The notes: generated by a model not told the origin, from the sequence alone. Numbered from the stretch's first letter, positions 43,869-53,343 are shown. The stretch: DNA of 64,000 bases from Caballeronia concitans (GCF_001544615.1 NZ_FCNV02000004.1:186001-250000), one strand, 5' to 3'. Numbers and translations: made by a program.

Positions 43869-44456
43869 ATGCCGAACCCGCTCATCAGCCGTTATCCCGT
43901 TCCCGATCCGCAAGACTGGCCCGCGGATATTCGCGCCCGCATTCTCGAAGTACAGGAAAAGGCCGGCTTCGTGCCTAACGTTTTCTTGACGCTCGCGCAC
44001 AGGCCCGATGAATTCCGCGCGTTTTTCGCGTATCACGATGCGCTCATGCTCAAGGAAGGCGGGCTCACCAAAGGCGAACGCGAGATGATCGTCGTGGCGA
44101 CGAGCGCAGTGAACGACTGCCTTTATTGCGTGGTCGCGCATGGTGCGATTCTGCGCATCTATGAAAAGAATGCGCTTCTTGCGGACCAGGTGGCGGTGAA
44201 TCATCGCAAGGCGGATATCACGCCGCGTCAAAAGGCCATGCTCGATTTTGCGCTCAAGGTGTGCCGCGCGTCGGGCAGTATCGGCGATGCCGACTTCGCC
44301 GCACTACGCGAGCACGGCTTCAGCGATGAAGACGCGTGGGACATCGCCGCCATTACCGCATTCTTCGGCTTATCGAATCGCATGGCCAATGTCATGTCGA
44401 TGCGGCCGAATGACGAGTTCTATCTGATGGGGCGGCTGCCCAAAGAGGCGAAGTAA
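43869..44456 (+). CDS. Peroxidase-related enzyme, AhpD/CMD family
   Basis: A 195-residue alkylhydroperoxidase-like protein. NDCLYCVVAH carries the redox Cys-x2-Cys plus downstream His of the AhpD/carboxymuconolactone decarboxylase fold. It starts with NPLISRYPVPDPQDWPADIRA and ends with DEFYLMGRLPK, as in proteins named uncharacterised peroxidase-related enzyme. It probably reduces peroxides using an unknown thiol donor. GGAGA precedes the ATG. Confidence 0.9.
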   Translation: MPNPLISRYPVPDPQDWPADIRARILEVQEKAGFVPNVFLTLAHRPDEFRAFFAYHDALMLKEGGLTKGEREMIVVATSAVNDCLYCVVAHGAILRIYEKNALLADQVAVNHRKADITPRQKAMLDFALKVCRASGSIGDADFAALREHGFSDEDAWDIAAITAFFGLSNRMANVMSMRPNDEFYLMGRLPKEAK

Positions 44457-44614
44457 AACCCTCCTCTGCCTGAAAGACTGAATTGTTAAAGAGACTTATG
44501 CGTCACTGCAATTCGTCGGCGCGATGCGCGACTGACCGTTAGCTGCGTTTCGCCAAGATACGCGCTCTTTCCGCGATAAACTGCTCCAGCCGACACCGAT
44601 ATAAAACAACTCGA

Positions 44615-45505
44615 ATGCGCCTGCCTCCGCTCAAATCGATCATCGCGTTCGAAAGCGTCGCGCGGACCAAGAGCGTCAACCGCGCCGCCGACGAACTCGG
44701 CCTGACGCCATCGGCGGTCAGCCATCAGCTTGCGAATCTCGAAGGCATCGTGGGCCGCCCGCTCTTCACGCGGCTCGGCCGCGGCCTCGTACTGACGCCC
44801 ACAGGCACGCAATATCTCGCGGACGTGACCGGCGCGCTGGCTGAACTCAATCGCGCGACGGAACGTGCATCGAGCGAAACGTCCGTTGAAATTCTGCGCA
44901 TTCATTCGAGCCCGAGCTTCGGCCTCATGTGGCTGCTGCCGCGCCTCGCAGCGTTTCAGGAGGCCAACGGCGATATTCAGATGAACCTCGCGTGTTCGTA
45001 TGAAGACGTGTCGTTCACATCGGGCTTTTACGATGTCGATGTCCGTCACGGCTATGCGCACTGGACCGACGTCGAAATCAAGACGCTGCGCCATGAAACC
45101 ATCGCGCCGCTCGCGTCGCGTGAATATCTCGAGCGCTTTCCGGTTGCATCACCGGACGACCTGCTCGAACGACGACTGATCTTCTCGGAGTCGCCGCTCG
45201 TGCAATGGCAGCAGTGGTTCGGCAAGTTCGGTGTCGCCGCGAAACGCAAGGCGTTCGACTTCACGTTCGATCGTTCTTACATGTCAATTGAAGCCGCCGC
45301 GCTCGGACACGGCATCGCGCTCGAAAGCACCATGCTCGCCTCAGTGCATCTCGAACGCGGCTCGCTCGTGCCGGTATTCGGCCGCGAGTTCGCGATGGAC
45401 GTCGGCGCGCATCATCTGGTTTACCCGAGCCAGAACGCGCAATTACCGCGCGTCGCGAAGTTTCTTGCGTGGATGGACGAGCAGATTGGCCGCCGCGCCG
45501 TCTGA
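44615..45505 (+). CDS. LysR-family regulator, GcvA-like
   Basis: A 296-residue LTTR. The DNA-binding part reads PLKSIIAFESVARTKSVNRAADELGLTP in two blocks, then SAVSHQLANLEGIVGRPLF. The effector domain has FGLMWLLPRLAAFQEAN, YDVDVRHGYAHWTD and AALGHGIALESTML, the GcvA-type pattern. It precedes the SDR-MFS-transketolase genes in the same direction with a 100-bp gap, and is the likely local regulator of that operon. Confidence 0.91.
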   Translation: MRLPPLKSIIAFESVARTKSVNRAADELGLTPSAVSHQLANLEGIVGRPLFTRLGRGLVLTPTGTQYLADVTGALAELNRATERASSETSVEILRIHSSPSFGLMWLLPRLAAFQEANGDIQMNLACSYEDVSFTSGFYDVDVRHGYAHWTDVEIKTLRHETIAPLASREYLERFPVASPDDLLERRLIFSESPLVQWQQWFGKFGVAAKRKAFDFTFDRSYMSIEAAALGHGIALESTMLASVHLERGSLVPVFGREFAMDVGAHHLVYPSQNAQLPRVAKFLAWMDEQIGRRAV

Positions 45506-45605
45506 TAGCTGAAAAATTCTCAGCAATAGTTGAGGCGAACTGCGTTGATCGTCAGGTCGAAGCCAACGACACTGCGTCTACACCAGACAATCAACGGAGA
45601 CAGCC

Positions 45606-46355
45606 ATGTTGTTAGAGAATCGTGTAGTGATCGTCACAGGCGCGGCTTCGGCGCGCGGCATCGGCAAGGCCACGGCCAAGGCGCTCGCTGCACAGGGCGC
45701 GCGCATCGTCATTCTGGATCTGCGTGAAGCCGACGCTCACGCCGCCGCACGCGATATCGGCGAAGGCCACCTCGGCCTTGCCTGCGATGTCACCGACAAA
45801 GCCGCTTGCGTTGCCGCCGCGAACGCAGCCATCGAAAAGTACGGGCGCATCGATGCCCTCATCAACAACGCAGGCATCACGCAGCCCATCAAGACGCTTG
45901 AAATCAGCAGCGATAACTTCGATGCCGTCATCGACGTGAATCTGCGCGGGACGCTCTACATGTCGCAAGCAGTCATCGCACAGATGAAGAAGCAGCAGAG
46001 CGGTAGCATCGTGTGCATGTCGTCGGTATCGGCGCAGCGCGGCGGCGGCATCTTCGGCGGACCGCATTACAGCGCGGCGAAAGCAGGCGTGCTCGGCCTC
46101 GCCCGCGCGATGGCGCGTGAGTTCGGCGGCGACCATATCCGCGTCAATTCCATCACCCCCGGCCTCATTCAAACCGACATCACCGGCGACAAGCTCACGC
46201 CCGAGATGCGCGCGGACATCATCAAGGGCATTCCGCTCGGCCGGCTCGGCGATGCAGCGGATATCGCCAATGCATGCCTGTTCCTCGCAAGCGATCTGTC
46301 GGGCTATCTCACCGGCGTCACGCTCGACGTGAACGGCGGCATGCTGATTCATTGA
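45606..46355 (+). CDS. SDR-family dehydrogenase (polyol/sugar type)
   Basis: A 249-residue classical SDR, FabG-like: VVIVTGAASARGIGKATAKAL, then LINNAGITQP, MSSVSAQRGGG with the catalytic Ser, HYSAAKAGVLGLARAM with Tyr-x3-Lys, and the C-terminal YLTGVTLDVNGGMLI. GGAGA precedes the ATG. As first enzyme before an MFS permease and a two-part transketolase, it probably oxidises a polyol or sugar alcohol to a ketose; this is inference from order. Confidence 0.9.
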   Translation: MLLENRVVIVTGAASARGIGKATAKALAAQGARIVILDLREADAHAAARDIGEGHLGLACDVTDKAACVAAANAAIEKYGRIDALINNAGITQPIKTLEISSDNFDAVIDVNLRGTLYMSQAVIAQMKKQQSGSIVCMSSVSAQRGGGIFGGPHYSAAKAGVLGLARAMAREFGGDHIRVNSITPGLIQTDITGDKLTPEMRADIIKGIPLGRLGDAADIANACLFLASDLSGYLTGVTLDVNGGMLIH

Positions 46356-46440
46356 TGTTGCCCGGGCCCCTCGCTCGGGCGTTTCACGCGCACCCGGATG
46401 AACCGGGGCGCAACCCGCCGCATCATGGTAGGAGACACGC

Positions 46441-47769
46441 ATGAAAACCAGACTCAACGCGCCGCATATCGCGGCCGAGCGTTCATCGTCGACAGACACC
46501 GCGACCTTCGAAGCGCAGACTTACGCAAAGGTTGGACGACGCCTCATTCCCTTTCTGATGCTGTGCTATCTCGGCGCGTATCTGGATCGCGTGAACGTGG
46601 GCTTCGCGAAACTGCAAATGCTGAACGACTTGCGCTTCTCGGAGACCGTGTACGGCATCGGCGCGGGCATCTTCTTTCTCGGCTATTTCCTGTTCGAAGT
46701 GCCGAGCAACGTCATTCTTCATAAGGTCGGCGCGCGCAACTGGCTTGCTCGAATCATGCTGACGTGGGCGGTCATTTCGGCTTCCTTCGTATTCGTCAAG
46801 TCACCCACGACGTTCTATGTATTGCGCTTCCTGCTCGGCGTCGCGGAAGCGGGCTTCGCGCCTGGCGTGATTCTTTATCTCACGTACTGGTTCCCTGCCG
46901 CGCGACGCGCGAAGGCGCTGTCCCTCTTTTTCATGGCGATTCCGCTCGCGGGCATCGTCGGCGGGCCGCTGTCGGGCTACATCATGCATGCGTTCCAGGG
47001 CGCGCACGGCCTTGCCGGATGGAAGTGGCTGTTCATGCTCGAAGCGTTGCCGTCGCTCGTGCTTGGCGTCGTGATCCTGTTCTATCTCGACAACGGCATT
47101 GCCGGCGCGAAGTGGCTCACGGATGCTGAAAAGGCGCTCTTGACGCGCAACGTGGAGAAGGACAGATCGCAGACGGTCGAGCATGTGTCGATCCGTGCGT
47201 TCATCGGCGATCGCCGTCTGTGGCTCATGGCTTCGATCTATTTCTGCGTCGTGCTCGGACAATACGGCCTCACGTTCTGGCTGCCGACGATCATCCGCCG
47301 CGCGGGTGTCGCGGACCCGCTGTGGGTCGGCATCTTCACCGCCATTCCGTATCTGTGCGCCATCGTGGCGTTGCCGCTGATCGGTGCGAGCGCCGACAAG
47401 CGCCGCGAACGCCGCCTGCATCTGGCCATTCCGATGCTCGTCGCCGCAGCCGGCTTCGCCACCTTGCCGATGCTCGGCAGCGTGGGCGCATCGATCATCT
47501 GCGTAAGCGTGGCCGCAGCGGGCATCCTGGCCTCATCGTCGCAATTCTGGTCCTTGCCGACCGCGGTGCTGGGCGGCATGTCGGCAGCCGCGGGCATCGC
47601 CGCCGTGAACTGCTTCGCCAATCTCGCGGGCTTCTTCTCGCCCGCCATCGTCGGCTGGCTCAACGATCTCACGGGCAAGTCCACTGCGGGCCTGATCTTC
47701 ATCTCGACGGCAATCGTCGTGGGCGCGGGACTCGTGTTCCTCGTCCCGGCCAAGACCATTAATCGCTAA
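46441..47769 (+). CDS. MFS transporter, ACS family
   Basis: A 442-residue, 12-helix permease. YLGAYLDRVNVGFAKLQML, GYFLFEVPSNVILHKVGARNW and GVAEAGFAPGVILYLTYWFP place it with the sugar-acid/aromatic-acid ACS transporters. GGAGA precedes the ATG. It lies 85 bp after the SDR gene (with a weak GCCCG/CGGGC hairpin at 46360-46380 between) and 30 bp before the transketolase N-subunit, so it probably imports the operon's substrate. Confidence 0.88.
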   Translation: MKTRLNAPHIAAERSSSTDTATFEAQTYAKVGRRLIPFLMLCYLGAYLDRVNVGFAKLQMLNDLRFSETVYGIGAGIFFLGYFLFEVPSNVILHKVGARNWLARIMLTWAVISASFVFVKSPTTFYVLRFLLGVAEAGFAPGVILYLTYWFPAARRAKALSLFFMAIPLAGIVGGPLSGYIMHAFQGAHGLAGWKWLFMLEALPSLVLGVVILFYLDNGIAGAKWLTDAEKALLTRNVEKDRSQTVEHVSIRAFIGDRRLWLMASIYFCVVLGQYGLTFWLPTIIRRAGVADPLWVGIFTAIPYLCAIVALPLIGASADKRRERRLHLAIPMLVAAAGFATLPMLGSVGASIICVSVAAAGILASSSQFWSLPTAVLGGMSAAAGIAAVNCFANLAGFFSPAIVGWLNDLTGKSTAGLIFISTAIVVGAGLVFLVPAKTINR

Positions 47770-47798
47770 GCATTCCTATCATCTTCAAGGAGACACAC

Positions 47799-48635
47799 AT
47801 GAGCACACCCGTCATCGAGGAGGTGACGCTCGCCGAGCGCGCCTATCGCATTCGCCGCAACGCCCTTCTGATGGGCGAAGTGCAAGGTCAAGGCTACATC
47901 GGGCAGGCGCTCGATATCGCCGATGTCCTCGCCGTCGCTTACTTCGGCGCGATGAACTATCGCCCCGAAGATCCGGAATGGGAAGGCCGCGACCGCTTCC
48001 TGCTGTCGAACGGTCATTACGCAATCGCGCTGTACGCCGCGCTTTTCGAAGCCGGCATCCTTCCGCAAGACGAACTCGAAACCTATGGCAGCGACGACAG
48101 CCGCCTGCCGATGTCCGGCATGGCGAGCTACACGCCCGGCATGGAGATGTCCGGCGGATCGCTCGGACAGGGGCTCACGATCGCGGTCGGCCGATGCCTG
48201 GGCCTCAAACGCAAGCAGTCGAAGTCCTTCGTCTACACGCTGTTTTCGGATGGCGAGCTGGACGAAGGCGCGATCTGGGAAGGGCTGATGTCGGCGGCGC
48301 ACTGGAAGCTCGACAACCTGATCGCGATGATCGACGTGAACAATCAGCAAGCCGATGGCCCATCGACGCAGATCATGGCGTTCGAGCCGCTCGTGCCGAA
48401 GCTCGAAGCGTTCGGCTGGTACGTGCAGCGCGTGAACGGCAACGACATCGACGCGGTGAAGGAAGCCTTCGACAACGCGCGCAATCTGAAGGAAGCGAAG
48501 CCGCGCATCATCGTGTGCGATACGAAGATGGGCTGCGGCGTGCCGTTCCTCGAACAGCGCGAGAAGAACCACTTCATCCGTGTCGATGCACATGAATGGA
48601 AGCTCGCGCTCGAAGCACTGAAAGCGGGCAAATAA
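47799..48635 (+). CDS. Transketolase, N-terminal (thiamine-diphosphate binding) subunit
   Basis: A 278-residue subunit. FLLSNGHYAIALYAALFEAG, GMEMSGGSLGQGLTIAVGRCLG and the ThDP motif FSDGELDEGAIWEGLMSA...DNLIAMIDVNNQQADG are diagnostic of the transketolase PP domain. It is roughly the first half of a full transketolase (about 660 residues); the second half is the next gene. AGGAGA precedes the ATG. Split transketolases occur in catabolic operons and archaea; here it joins an SDR and a permease. Confidence 0.93.
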   Translation: MSTPVIEEVTLAERAYRIRRNALLMGEVQGQGYIGQALDIADVLAVAYFGAMNYRPEDPEWEGRDRFLLSNGHYAIALYAALFEAGILPQDELETYGSDDSRLPMSGMASYTPGMEMSGGSLGQGLTIAVGRCLGLKRKQSKSFVYTLFSDGELDEGAIWEGLMSAAHWKLDNLIAMIDVNNQQADGPSTQIMAFEPLVPKLEAFGWYVQRVNGNDIDAVKEAFDNARNLKEAKPRIIVCDTKMGCGVPFLEQREKNHFIRVDAHEWKLALEALKAGK

Positions 48636-48680
48636 CTTTGCATGGGCACGAGCGGACTCGGGCCCACACAGGAGACAAGC

Positions 48681-49679
48681 ATGAGCACTATCGAAAAGAA
48701 GCCGCGTTTGAAGACCTCGGCGATGATCGCATCGATTGCGGGCGAAGGACAAGTCACGCGTTCCGCGCCGTTCGGCCACGCGCTTGCCGAACTGGCGCGC
48801 ACGAAGACGAACGTCATCGGCATGACGGCCGATCTCGGCAAGTACACCGACCTGCATATCTTCGCGAAAGAATTTCCCGAGCGTTACTATCAGATGGGCA
48901 TGGCCGAGCAACTGCTGATGGGCGCGGCGGCGGGCTTCGCACATGAAGGCGCGCAGCCGTTCGTCACGACGTATGCCGTGTTCGCCACGCGCCGCGCGTA
49001 TGACTTCATCCATCAGACCATCGCGGAAGACAATCTGGATGTGAAGATCGTCTGTGCATTGCCGGGCCTCACGACGGGCTACGGGCCGAGTCATCAGGCG
49101 GCGGAAGATCTCGCACTGATGCGCGCGATGCCGAACATGACCGTGATCGATCCGTGCGATGCGCTCGACATCGAGCAGATGGTGCCCGCCATTGCCGCGC
49201 ACAAAGGCCCGGTCTATGCGCGTCTGTTGCGCGGCAACGTGCCCGCCGTGCTGGACGAATACGACTACACGTTCGAACTCGGCAAGGCGAAGCTGCTGCG
49301 CGATGGCGCGGATGTGCTCGTGATCGCGTCGGGCATCATGACCATGCGTGCGCTCGAAACCGCGAAGGCGCTCGAAGCGGATAACGTGGATGTCGCGGTG
49401 CTGCACGTGCCGACCATCAAGCCGCTCGACACCGAGACCATCATTCGCGAAGCGAGCCGTTCAGGCAGGCTCGTAGTGGTCGCGGAGAATCACACGGTCA
49501 TCGGCGGACTGGGCGAAGCCGTCGCGACGACGCTACTGAGCGCGGGCGTCACGCCGGCTTACCGACAAATCGCGCTGCCCGATGCGTTCCTCGATGCAGG
49601 CGCGCTGCCGACGCTGCACGACCGCTATGGCATTTCGACGAACATGATGGCGAGCACCATCAAAGGCTGGCTCGCCTGA
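48681..49679 (+). CDS. Transketolase, C-terminal (pyrimidine-binding) subunit
   Basis: A 332-residue partner subunit. YQMGMAEQLLMGAAAGFAHEG contains the catalytic Glu that activates ThDP, followed by PFVTTYAVFATRRAYDFI, GPSHQAAEDLALMRAMPNM and the C-terminal domain (VVVAENHTVIGGLGEAV). GGAGA precedes the ATG at 48681, and the gap to the N-subunit gene is 45 bp. The pair would form a heterotetramer that moves a two-carbon unit from a ketose to an aldose. It converges on the DUF2894 gene with a 4-bp gap. Confidence 0.93.
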   Translation: MSTIEKKPRLKTSAMIASIAGEGQVTRSAPFGHALAELARTKTNVIGMTADLGKYTDLHIFAKEFPERYYQMGMAEQLLMGAAAGFAHEGAQPFVTTYAVFATRRAYDFIHQTIAEDNLDVKIVCALPGLTTGYGPSHQAAEDLALMRAMPNMTVIDPCDALDIEQMVPAIAAHKGPVYARLLRGNVPAVLDEYDYTFELGKAKLLRDGADVLVIASGIMTMRALETAKALEADNVDVAVLHVPTIKPLDTETIIREASRSGRLVVVAENHTVIGGLGEAVATTLLSAGVTPAYRQIALPDAFLDAGALPTLHDRYGISTNMMASTIKGWLA

Positions 49680-49683
49680 TGCA

Positions 49684-50241
49684 CTAACGCGCCCCACTGC
49701 GCGCGGACTTCTTACCGCGCGGCGCATCACGACCGACAGGCGCATTCGCGCCTGTCATCGCTTCCATCCAGGAAAGCGTATCGACGTAAGAAAGGAAGTG
49801 CTGAAGATACGCAGGCGATACTTCGCGCATCAACGCCAAAGACCGATGCACGAGGCTGCTCGAATTGAGTGGCCCCGCATTTTTCGGCACCTGTTCCAGC
49901 GATTCGCGCAACTGACGCTCCGCGCTGACCTTCGACCAAACCGCGCGAAAGAATTCGAGTAGTTCGGCGTGCGAAGCGTATGACGCCGCGTGGTGCGTCA
50001 TGTCGTCGAGCAAACGCGCGAGCGGTGTCTTGTCGGCCTGCGCTTCATGTGTACGCGCAGCGGCTTCGACCTCGCGCGCATAGTCTTGCATGAGCGCTGA
50101 AAGCCTTGCATCGATGATGCGCCGCGCTTCGCCTTCATGCGTCATCGCGCGGCGCGCTAAAGCGTCGATCAACGCGAAACGCACGGGATTCACGCGATCT
50201 TCGCCGCGTGCACGCCATGCATCGATGATCGCGTTATCCAT
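49684..50241 (-). CDS. DUF2894-like protein, last gene of the MotAB-like operon
   Basis: A 185-residue soluble helical protein: MDNAIIDAWRARGEDRVNPV, SALMQDYAREVEAAARTHEA, LLEFFRAVWSKVSAERQL, NSSSLVHRSLALMREVSPAYLQHFLSYVDTLSWME in several blocks, and a Lys/Arg-rich tail. I assign it to DUF2894 from memory of this conserved Burkholderia gene order. It starts 8 bp before the end of the OmpA-like gene, so expression is coupled. No enzymatic motif is visible; the final helices might dock on the membrane complex. Confidence 0.7.
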   Translation of the reverse strand: MDNAIIDAWRARGEDRVNPVRFALIDALARRAMTHEGEARRIIDARLSALMQDYAREVEAAARTHEAQADKTPLARLLDDMTHHAASYASHAELLEFFRAVWSKVSAERQLRESLEQVPKNAGPLNSSSLVHRSLALMREVSPAYLQHFLSYVDTLSWMEAMTGANAPVGRDAPRGKKSARSGAR

Positions 50242-50881
50242 GCCGCTTCACCGGTGCGTTCGTCGGACGCGGCACCGGCGATATCTCCACGCGACGATTC
50301 TTCGCGCGGCCTTCGTCATCGGCGTTGGAACTCACCGGCTGCTCCGAACCGAAGGCGGCCGCGAATACCGACGACGGCGGCACGCCCGCATCGATCAGCG
50401 CGCGCGTGACGGTCAACGCGCGCTTCGCCGACAACTCCCAGTTATCCGCGAAACGGCGATTGCCTTCGCGCACTTGCTGGTCGTCGGCGAAACCGCTGAC
50501 CATCAGAATCTCTTCATGCGACCCGAGGTACGCGGACAGCGGCCCGGCTAGCGTCTTCAAGAGATCGCGTCCCTGCGGCTGCAACTGGTCCGAATTCAAC
50601 GCGAACAAGACGCTGCCGCTAATGCCGATGCGCCCGTTCACCAGCGTCACGCGCCCCGACGCGAGCGGTCCCGCGAGCGCCTCTTCGAGTGTCTTGCGGC
50701 GCTGCGTTTCCTGCTGCTTTTCCTTGACGGCCTGTTCGAGCTTCGTGGACAACTGCAATTGCACGCCGATGACCGCGACGAGAATCAGCACGAACGCGCC
50801 GAGCAACACCGACATCAGGTCCGCGAACGCGGCCCAGATGGGCGCGGCGGCTTCGGCGCCGACATCGAGTTCGTCGTTCAT
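50234..50881 (-). CDS. MotB/OmpA-like stator protein
   Basis: A 215-residue protein. One membrane helix (IWAAFADLMSVLLGAFVLIL) carries an Asp in the place of the proton-binding Asp of MotB and ZorB. A short coiled linker follows (LSTKLEQAVKEKQQETQRRK), then an OmpA-like peptidoglycan-binding domain: GSVLFALNSDQLQPQGRDLL, LMVSGFADDQQV, NWELSAKRALTVTRAL and KNRRVEISP. It overlaps the stop of the MotA-like gene by 4 bp. It is the likely partner that anchors a proton-driven complex to the wall. Confidence 0.85.
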   Translation of the reverse strand: MNDELDVGAEAAAPIWAAFADLMSVLLGAFVLILVAVIGVQLQLSTKLEQAVKEKQQETQRRKTLEEALAGPLASGRVTLVNGRIGISGSVLFALNSDQLQPQGRDLLKTLAGPLSAYLGSHEEILMVSGFADDQQVREGNRRFADNWELSAKRALTVTRALIDAGVPPSSVFAAAFGSEQPVSSNADDEGRAKNRRVEISPVPRPTNAPVKRHG

Positions 50882-53343
50882 TCGCGCGCTCCCGCCAGCT
50901 CGCGTTGCGCCGCGATCTGCTGCAAGTTCTCGATGATCTGCTTCTGCGACATCATGCTGAGATCGATCACTTCTCTCGCCTGCGCGACGTAATACGCGAG
51001 CTGTTCGTCGCTGCGTGCGAGCGTCTTGTCGAGCGCGGTTTCAATGCGCTGCAGATGCGCAACGAGCGTCTCGTTCGATGCGCCGAACGCATCCACCGCG
51101 GCGCCGAAGGCTTCGCCGAGACTCGCCACTTCCACCGCGCTGCCCGTGATGTGCGCGGCCACCGCGCCGATCTTCCCGCTCTCGGCTTCGACCTTCTCGG
51201 TGAACTGCGTGCCCGCGCGCGTGAGCATGTCGGCGGACGTCGCGACAAGCGCATCGATCGCCACGCGCTGTTCGTTCGACGCATGATTGACCGCATCGAG
51301 CAGCGTCTCGACGGTGGCGAGCAAGCGGCTGCGCTCGTCGAGCATCGCGGTGTCGCGGATCATTGAATCGGAGAGCTTCTGGCGCAATTCGGCGATGACT
51401 TCCGCCGCGGCCTTCGGCGCTTCGGATGCGGCCTGCACGAGCCGCTCGATTTCGGCGATGGTGCCGCTCGCGTGCGAACGCGCTTCCTCGGACATCTCGC
51501 GTGCGGTGCGTGCGAGCGTCTCCAGAATCTCGCGCTCACGCTGCTCGGCCAGCGCGCCCGACTGCTGCCATTCCTCGCGCAATGTCGCGGCCATCGCGGT
51601 GAGCGCGTCGGTCCATGCCGACAGGCGCGCTTCGTTGGCCGACGCCGCGTCCGTGCGCAGCTTCGCGTGGGCGTCGTCGATCGAACGCAGCAGCGAAGCC
51701 GAATGCTGTTCGAAGCGCTGCGCGGCGGCGTCGAGTGCGTCGCGATGCTGCATGGCGAGTTGCTCACCCGAGCGCTGTTGCTCGGTGAGTGCGTTGCGCC
51801 ATGCGTCCGACATGCCCGCCGACGTGCTTTCGAGCCGCGACGAAAGCGCATCGAGCAGATGCGTCGAGCGTGCTTCGATGCTCGCGGCGAAGCGATCCAG
51901 CGATGCGCCCGCTTGGCTTGCGAGCGCGGCGCTCGTCTCATCGTGCTTCTCGACCGACTGACTCAATGTGTCCGCGATCTTCGCGACCGAAGCGTGCAGT
52001 TCGCCCGACACATCGTTCAAACGCGCGGCGACGTTATCGACGAGATTCGTCGAGCGTTGCTCGAATGCGAGTGCGAAGCCATCGAGCGATGCGCCCGCCT
52101 GCGTGACGAGCGCGGCGCTTGCCTGTTCGTGCTTTTCAAGCGACTGCCCGAGCGTATCCGCGACCTTCGCGACCGATAAGTGCAATTCACCGGAGACATC
52201 GTTCAAACGCGCGGACACGTTATCGACGAGGCTCGACGAGCGTTGCTCGAATGCGAGTGCGAAGCGATCCAGCGACGCATCCATCTTGCCGACGAGCGAT
52301 TCGTTGGCCGCCTGATGCCCCGCCAGCGAGCGGTTCCAGATGTCCGCGACATTCGCCGTCGAGGCTTCGAAGCCGCTCGACAAGCCATCGAGTTGCCGCG
52401 CCACCGCGTGTTCGATGTTCGCGTGCAACGAAGCCGTTTCGCGCGCGATGCCGTCCATCGTCGCCTGCATGACGGGCTGCAATGCGGCGCTCGCGGCGCG
52501 CGCGCTGTCGGCCACGCTTTGCTTCAACGACAGTTCCACCGACGTCGCCAGCCGCCGATACGCCGTCTCCGTGTTCGCATGAAACGCGGTCTGATTCGCG
52601 ACTTGCCGCTCGTTCGCGGCCACGCTTTGCTGTTCGATGGCGGTCATCATCGCGTTGAGACGATCGACCAGCTTCGGCATGATCTCGGTCTGACGTTGCA
52701 ACAGCCTGAAGCTCTCCTCGCGCTGATGCGACTGCGTGAAAGTGCGCAGCGTCGTCGCGATCTTTGCGTCCAGCGCCTGCGCGACGTGCAGCCTTTCGCG
52801 TCGGCATAGCGTGGACAGCAGGCCCAGCATCGCCGATGTCGCGACGCCCGCGATCGACGTGCCGAACGCAAAGCCAAGCCCCGTCACCGGCGCGGCGAGC
52901 GATGCGCGGATCGCCGCGAGATCGGTCGAGCTTTCGAGCGCCGCGCCCGTGCCGCGCAGCGTCGCGACCATGCCGAGCAGCGTGCCGAGCATGCCGAGCA
53001 GCACGAGCAGACCCGCGAGATACGGCGCGAGCGCCGGTCCGGGCAACGCAATGCGCTCGCCCTCGATGCGCAGACGCACCGCATTGCGCAGGCTCGCGGG
53101 CACCTGATCGAGCCACACGCCGAGGCTTTTCGGCGCACTCGTCGATTGATCGATGGCAACGGCGAGCGCCTGCGTCGTCTGTTGGTAACGCTGCAATTCC
53201 CACGCGCCTGCGAGATAGCACGCACCGATCACGAGCGTGACGGCGAACGCGAGCGCGTTCGAGCCGATATAACCAATGGCAATACCGCAGACGGCCAGCA
53301 GGCCCGCCAGGAAGACGGCTAGATTCAGAAGATATCGGGGCAT
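50878..53343 (-). CDS. MotA/ExbB-like membrane protein with a long coiled-coil tail (DUF802)
   Basis: An 821-residue protein. Four membrane segments lie in the first ~180 residues; the last two (YLAGLLVLLGMLGTLLGMVA and GLGFAFGTSIAGVATSAML) match the pore helices of MotA/TolQ/ExbB proteins. The remaining 640 residues are alpha-helical coiled coil, Ala/Glu/Gln/Arg-rich, with a near-exact 62-residue tandem repeat (residues 354-415 and 416-477). This layout, short MotA core plus long cytoplasmic tail, recalls ZorA of Zorya anti-phage systems. The ATG lies 5 bp after the DUF3348 stop; a GTG at 53367 would add 8 residues. DUF802 naming is from memory. Confidence 0.8.
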   Translation of the reverse strand: MPRYLLNLAVFLAGLLAVCGIAIGYIGSNALAFAVTLVIGACYLAGAWELQRYQQTTQALAVAIDQSTSAPKSLGVWLDQVPASLRNAVRLRIEGERIALPGPALAPYLAGLLVLLGMLGTLLGMVATLRGTGAALESSTDLAAIRASLAAPVTGLGFAFGTSIAGVATSAMLGLLSTLCRRERLHVAQALDAKIATTLRTFTQSHQREESFRLLQRQTEIMPKLVDRLNAMMTAIEQQSVAANERQVANQTAFHANTETAYRRLATSVELSLKQSVADSARAASAALQPVMQATMDGIARETASLHANIEHAVARQLDGLSSGFEASTANVADIWNRSLAGHQAANESLVGKMDASLDRFALAFEQRSSSLVDNVSARLNDVSGELHLSVAKVADTLGQSLEKHEQASAALVTQAGASLDGFALAFEQRSTNLVDNVAARLNDVSGELHASVAKIADTLSQSVEKHDETSAALASQAGASLDRFAASIEARSTHLLDALSSRLESTSAGMSDAWRNALTEQQRSGEQLAMQHRDALDAAAQRFEQHSASLLRSIDDAHAKLRTDAASANEARLSAWTDALTAMAATLREEWQQSGALAEQREREILETLARTAREMSEEARSHASGTIAEIERLVQAASEAPKAAAEVIAELRQKLSDSMIRDTAMLDERSRLLATVETLLDAVNHASNEQRVAIDALVATSADMLTRAGTQFTEKVEAESGKIGAVAAHITGSAVEVASLGEAFGAAVDAFGASNETLVAHLQRIETALDKTLARSDEQLAYYVAQAREVIDLSMMSQKQIIENLQQIAAQRELAGARE
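51913..52284 (-). repeat. 186-bp tandem repeat within the coiled-coil gene
   Basis: Two adjacent 186-bp units (52099-52284 and 51913-52098) encode 62-residue segments with about 47 identical residues, both containing FALAFEQRS and ARLNDVSGELH. A third, more diverged unit follows from 51912 (ASLDRFAASIEARSTHLLDAL). In-frame expansion or contraction by recombination would change tail length without breaking the frame. Confidence 0.85.

Noticed and set aside
51913-52284. Regular DNA repeats resembling a CRISPR array
   Set aside because: The units are 186 bp, directly adjacent, without spacers, and encode a continuous coiled coil.
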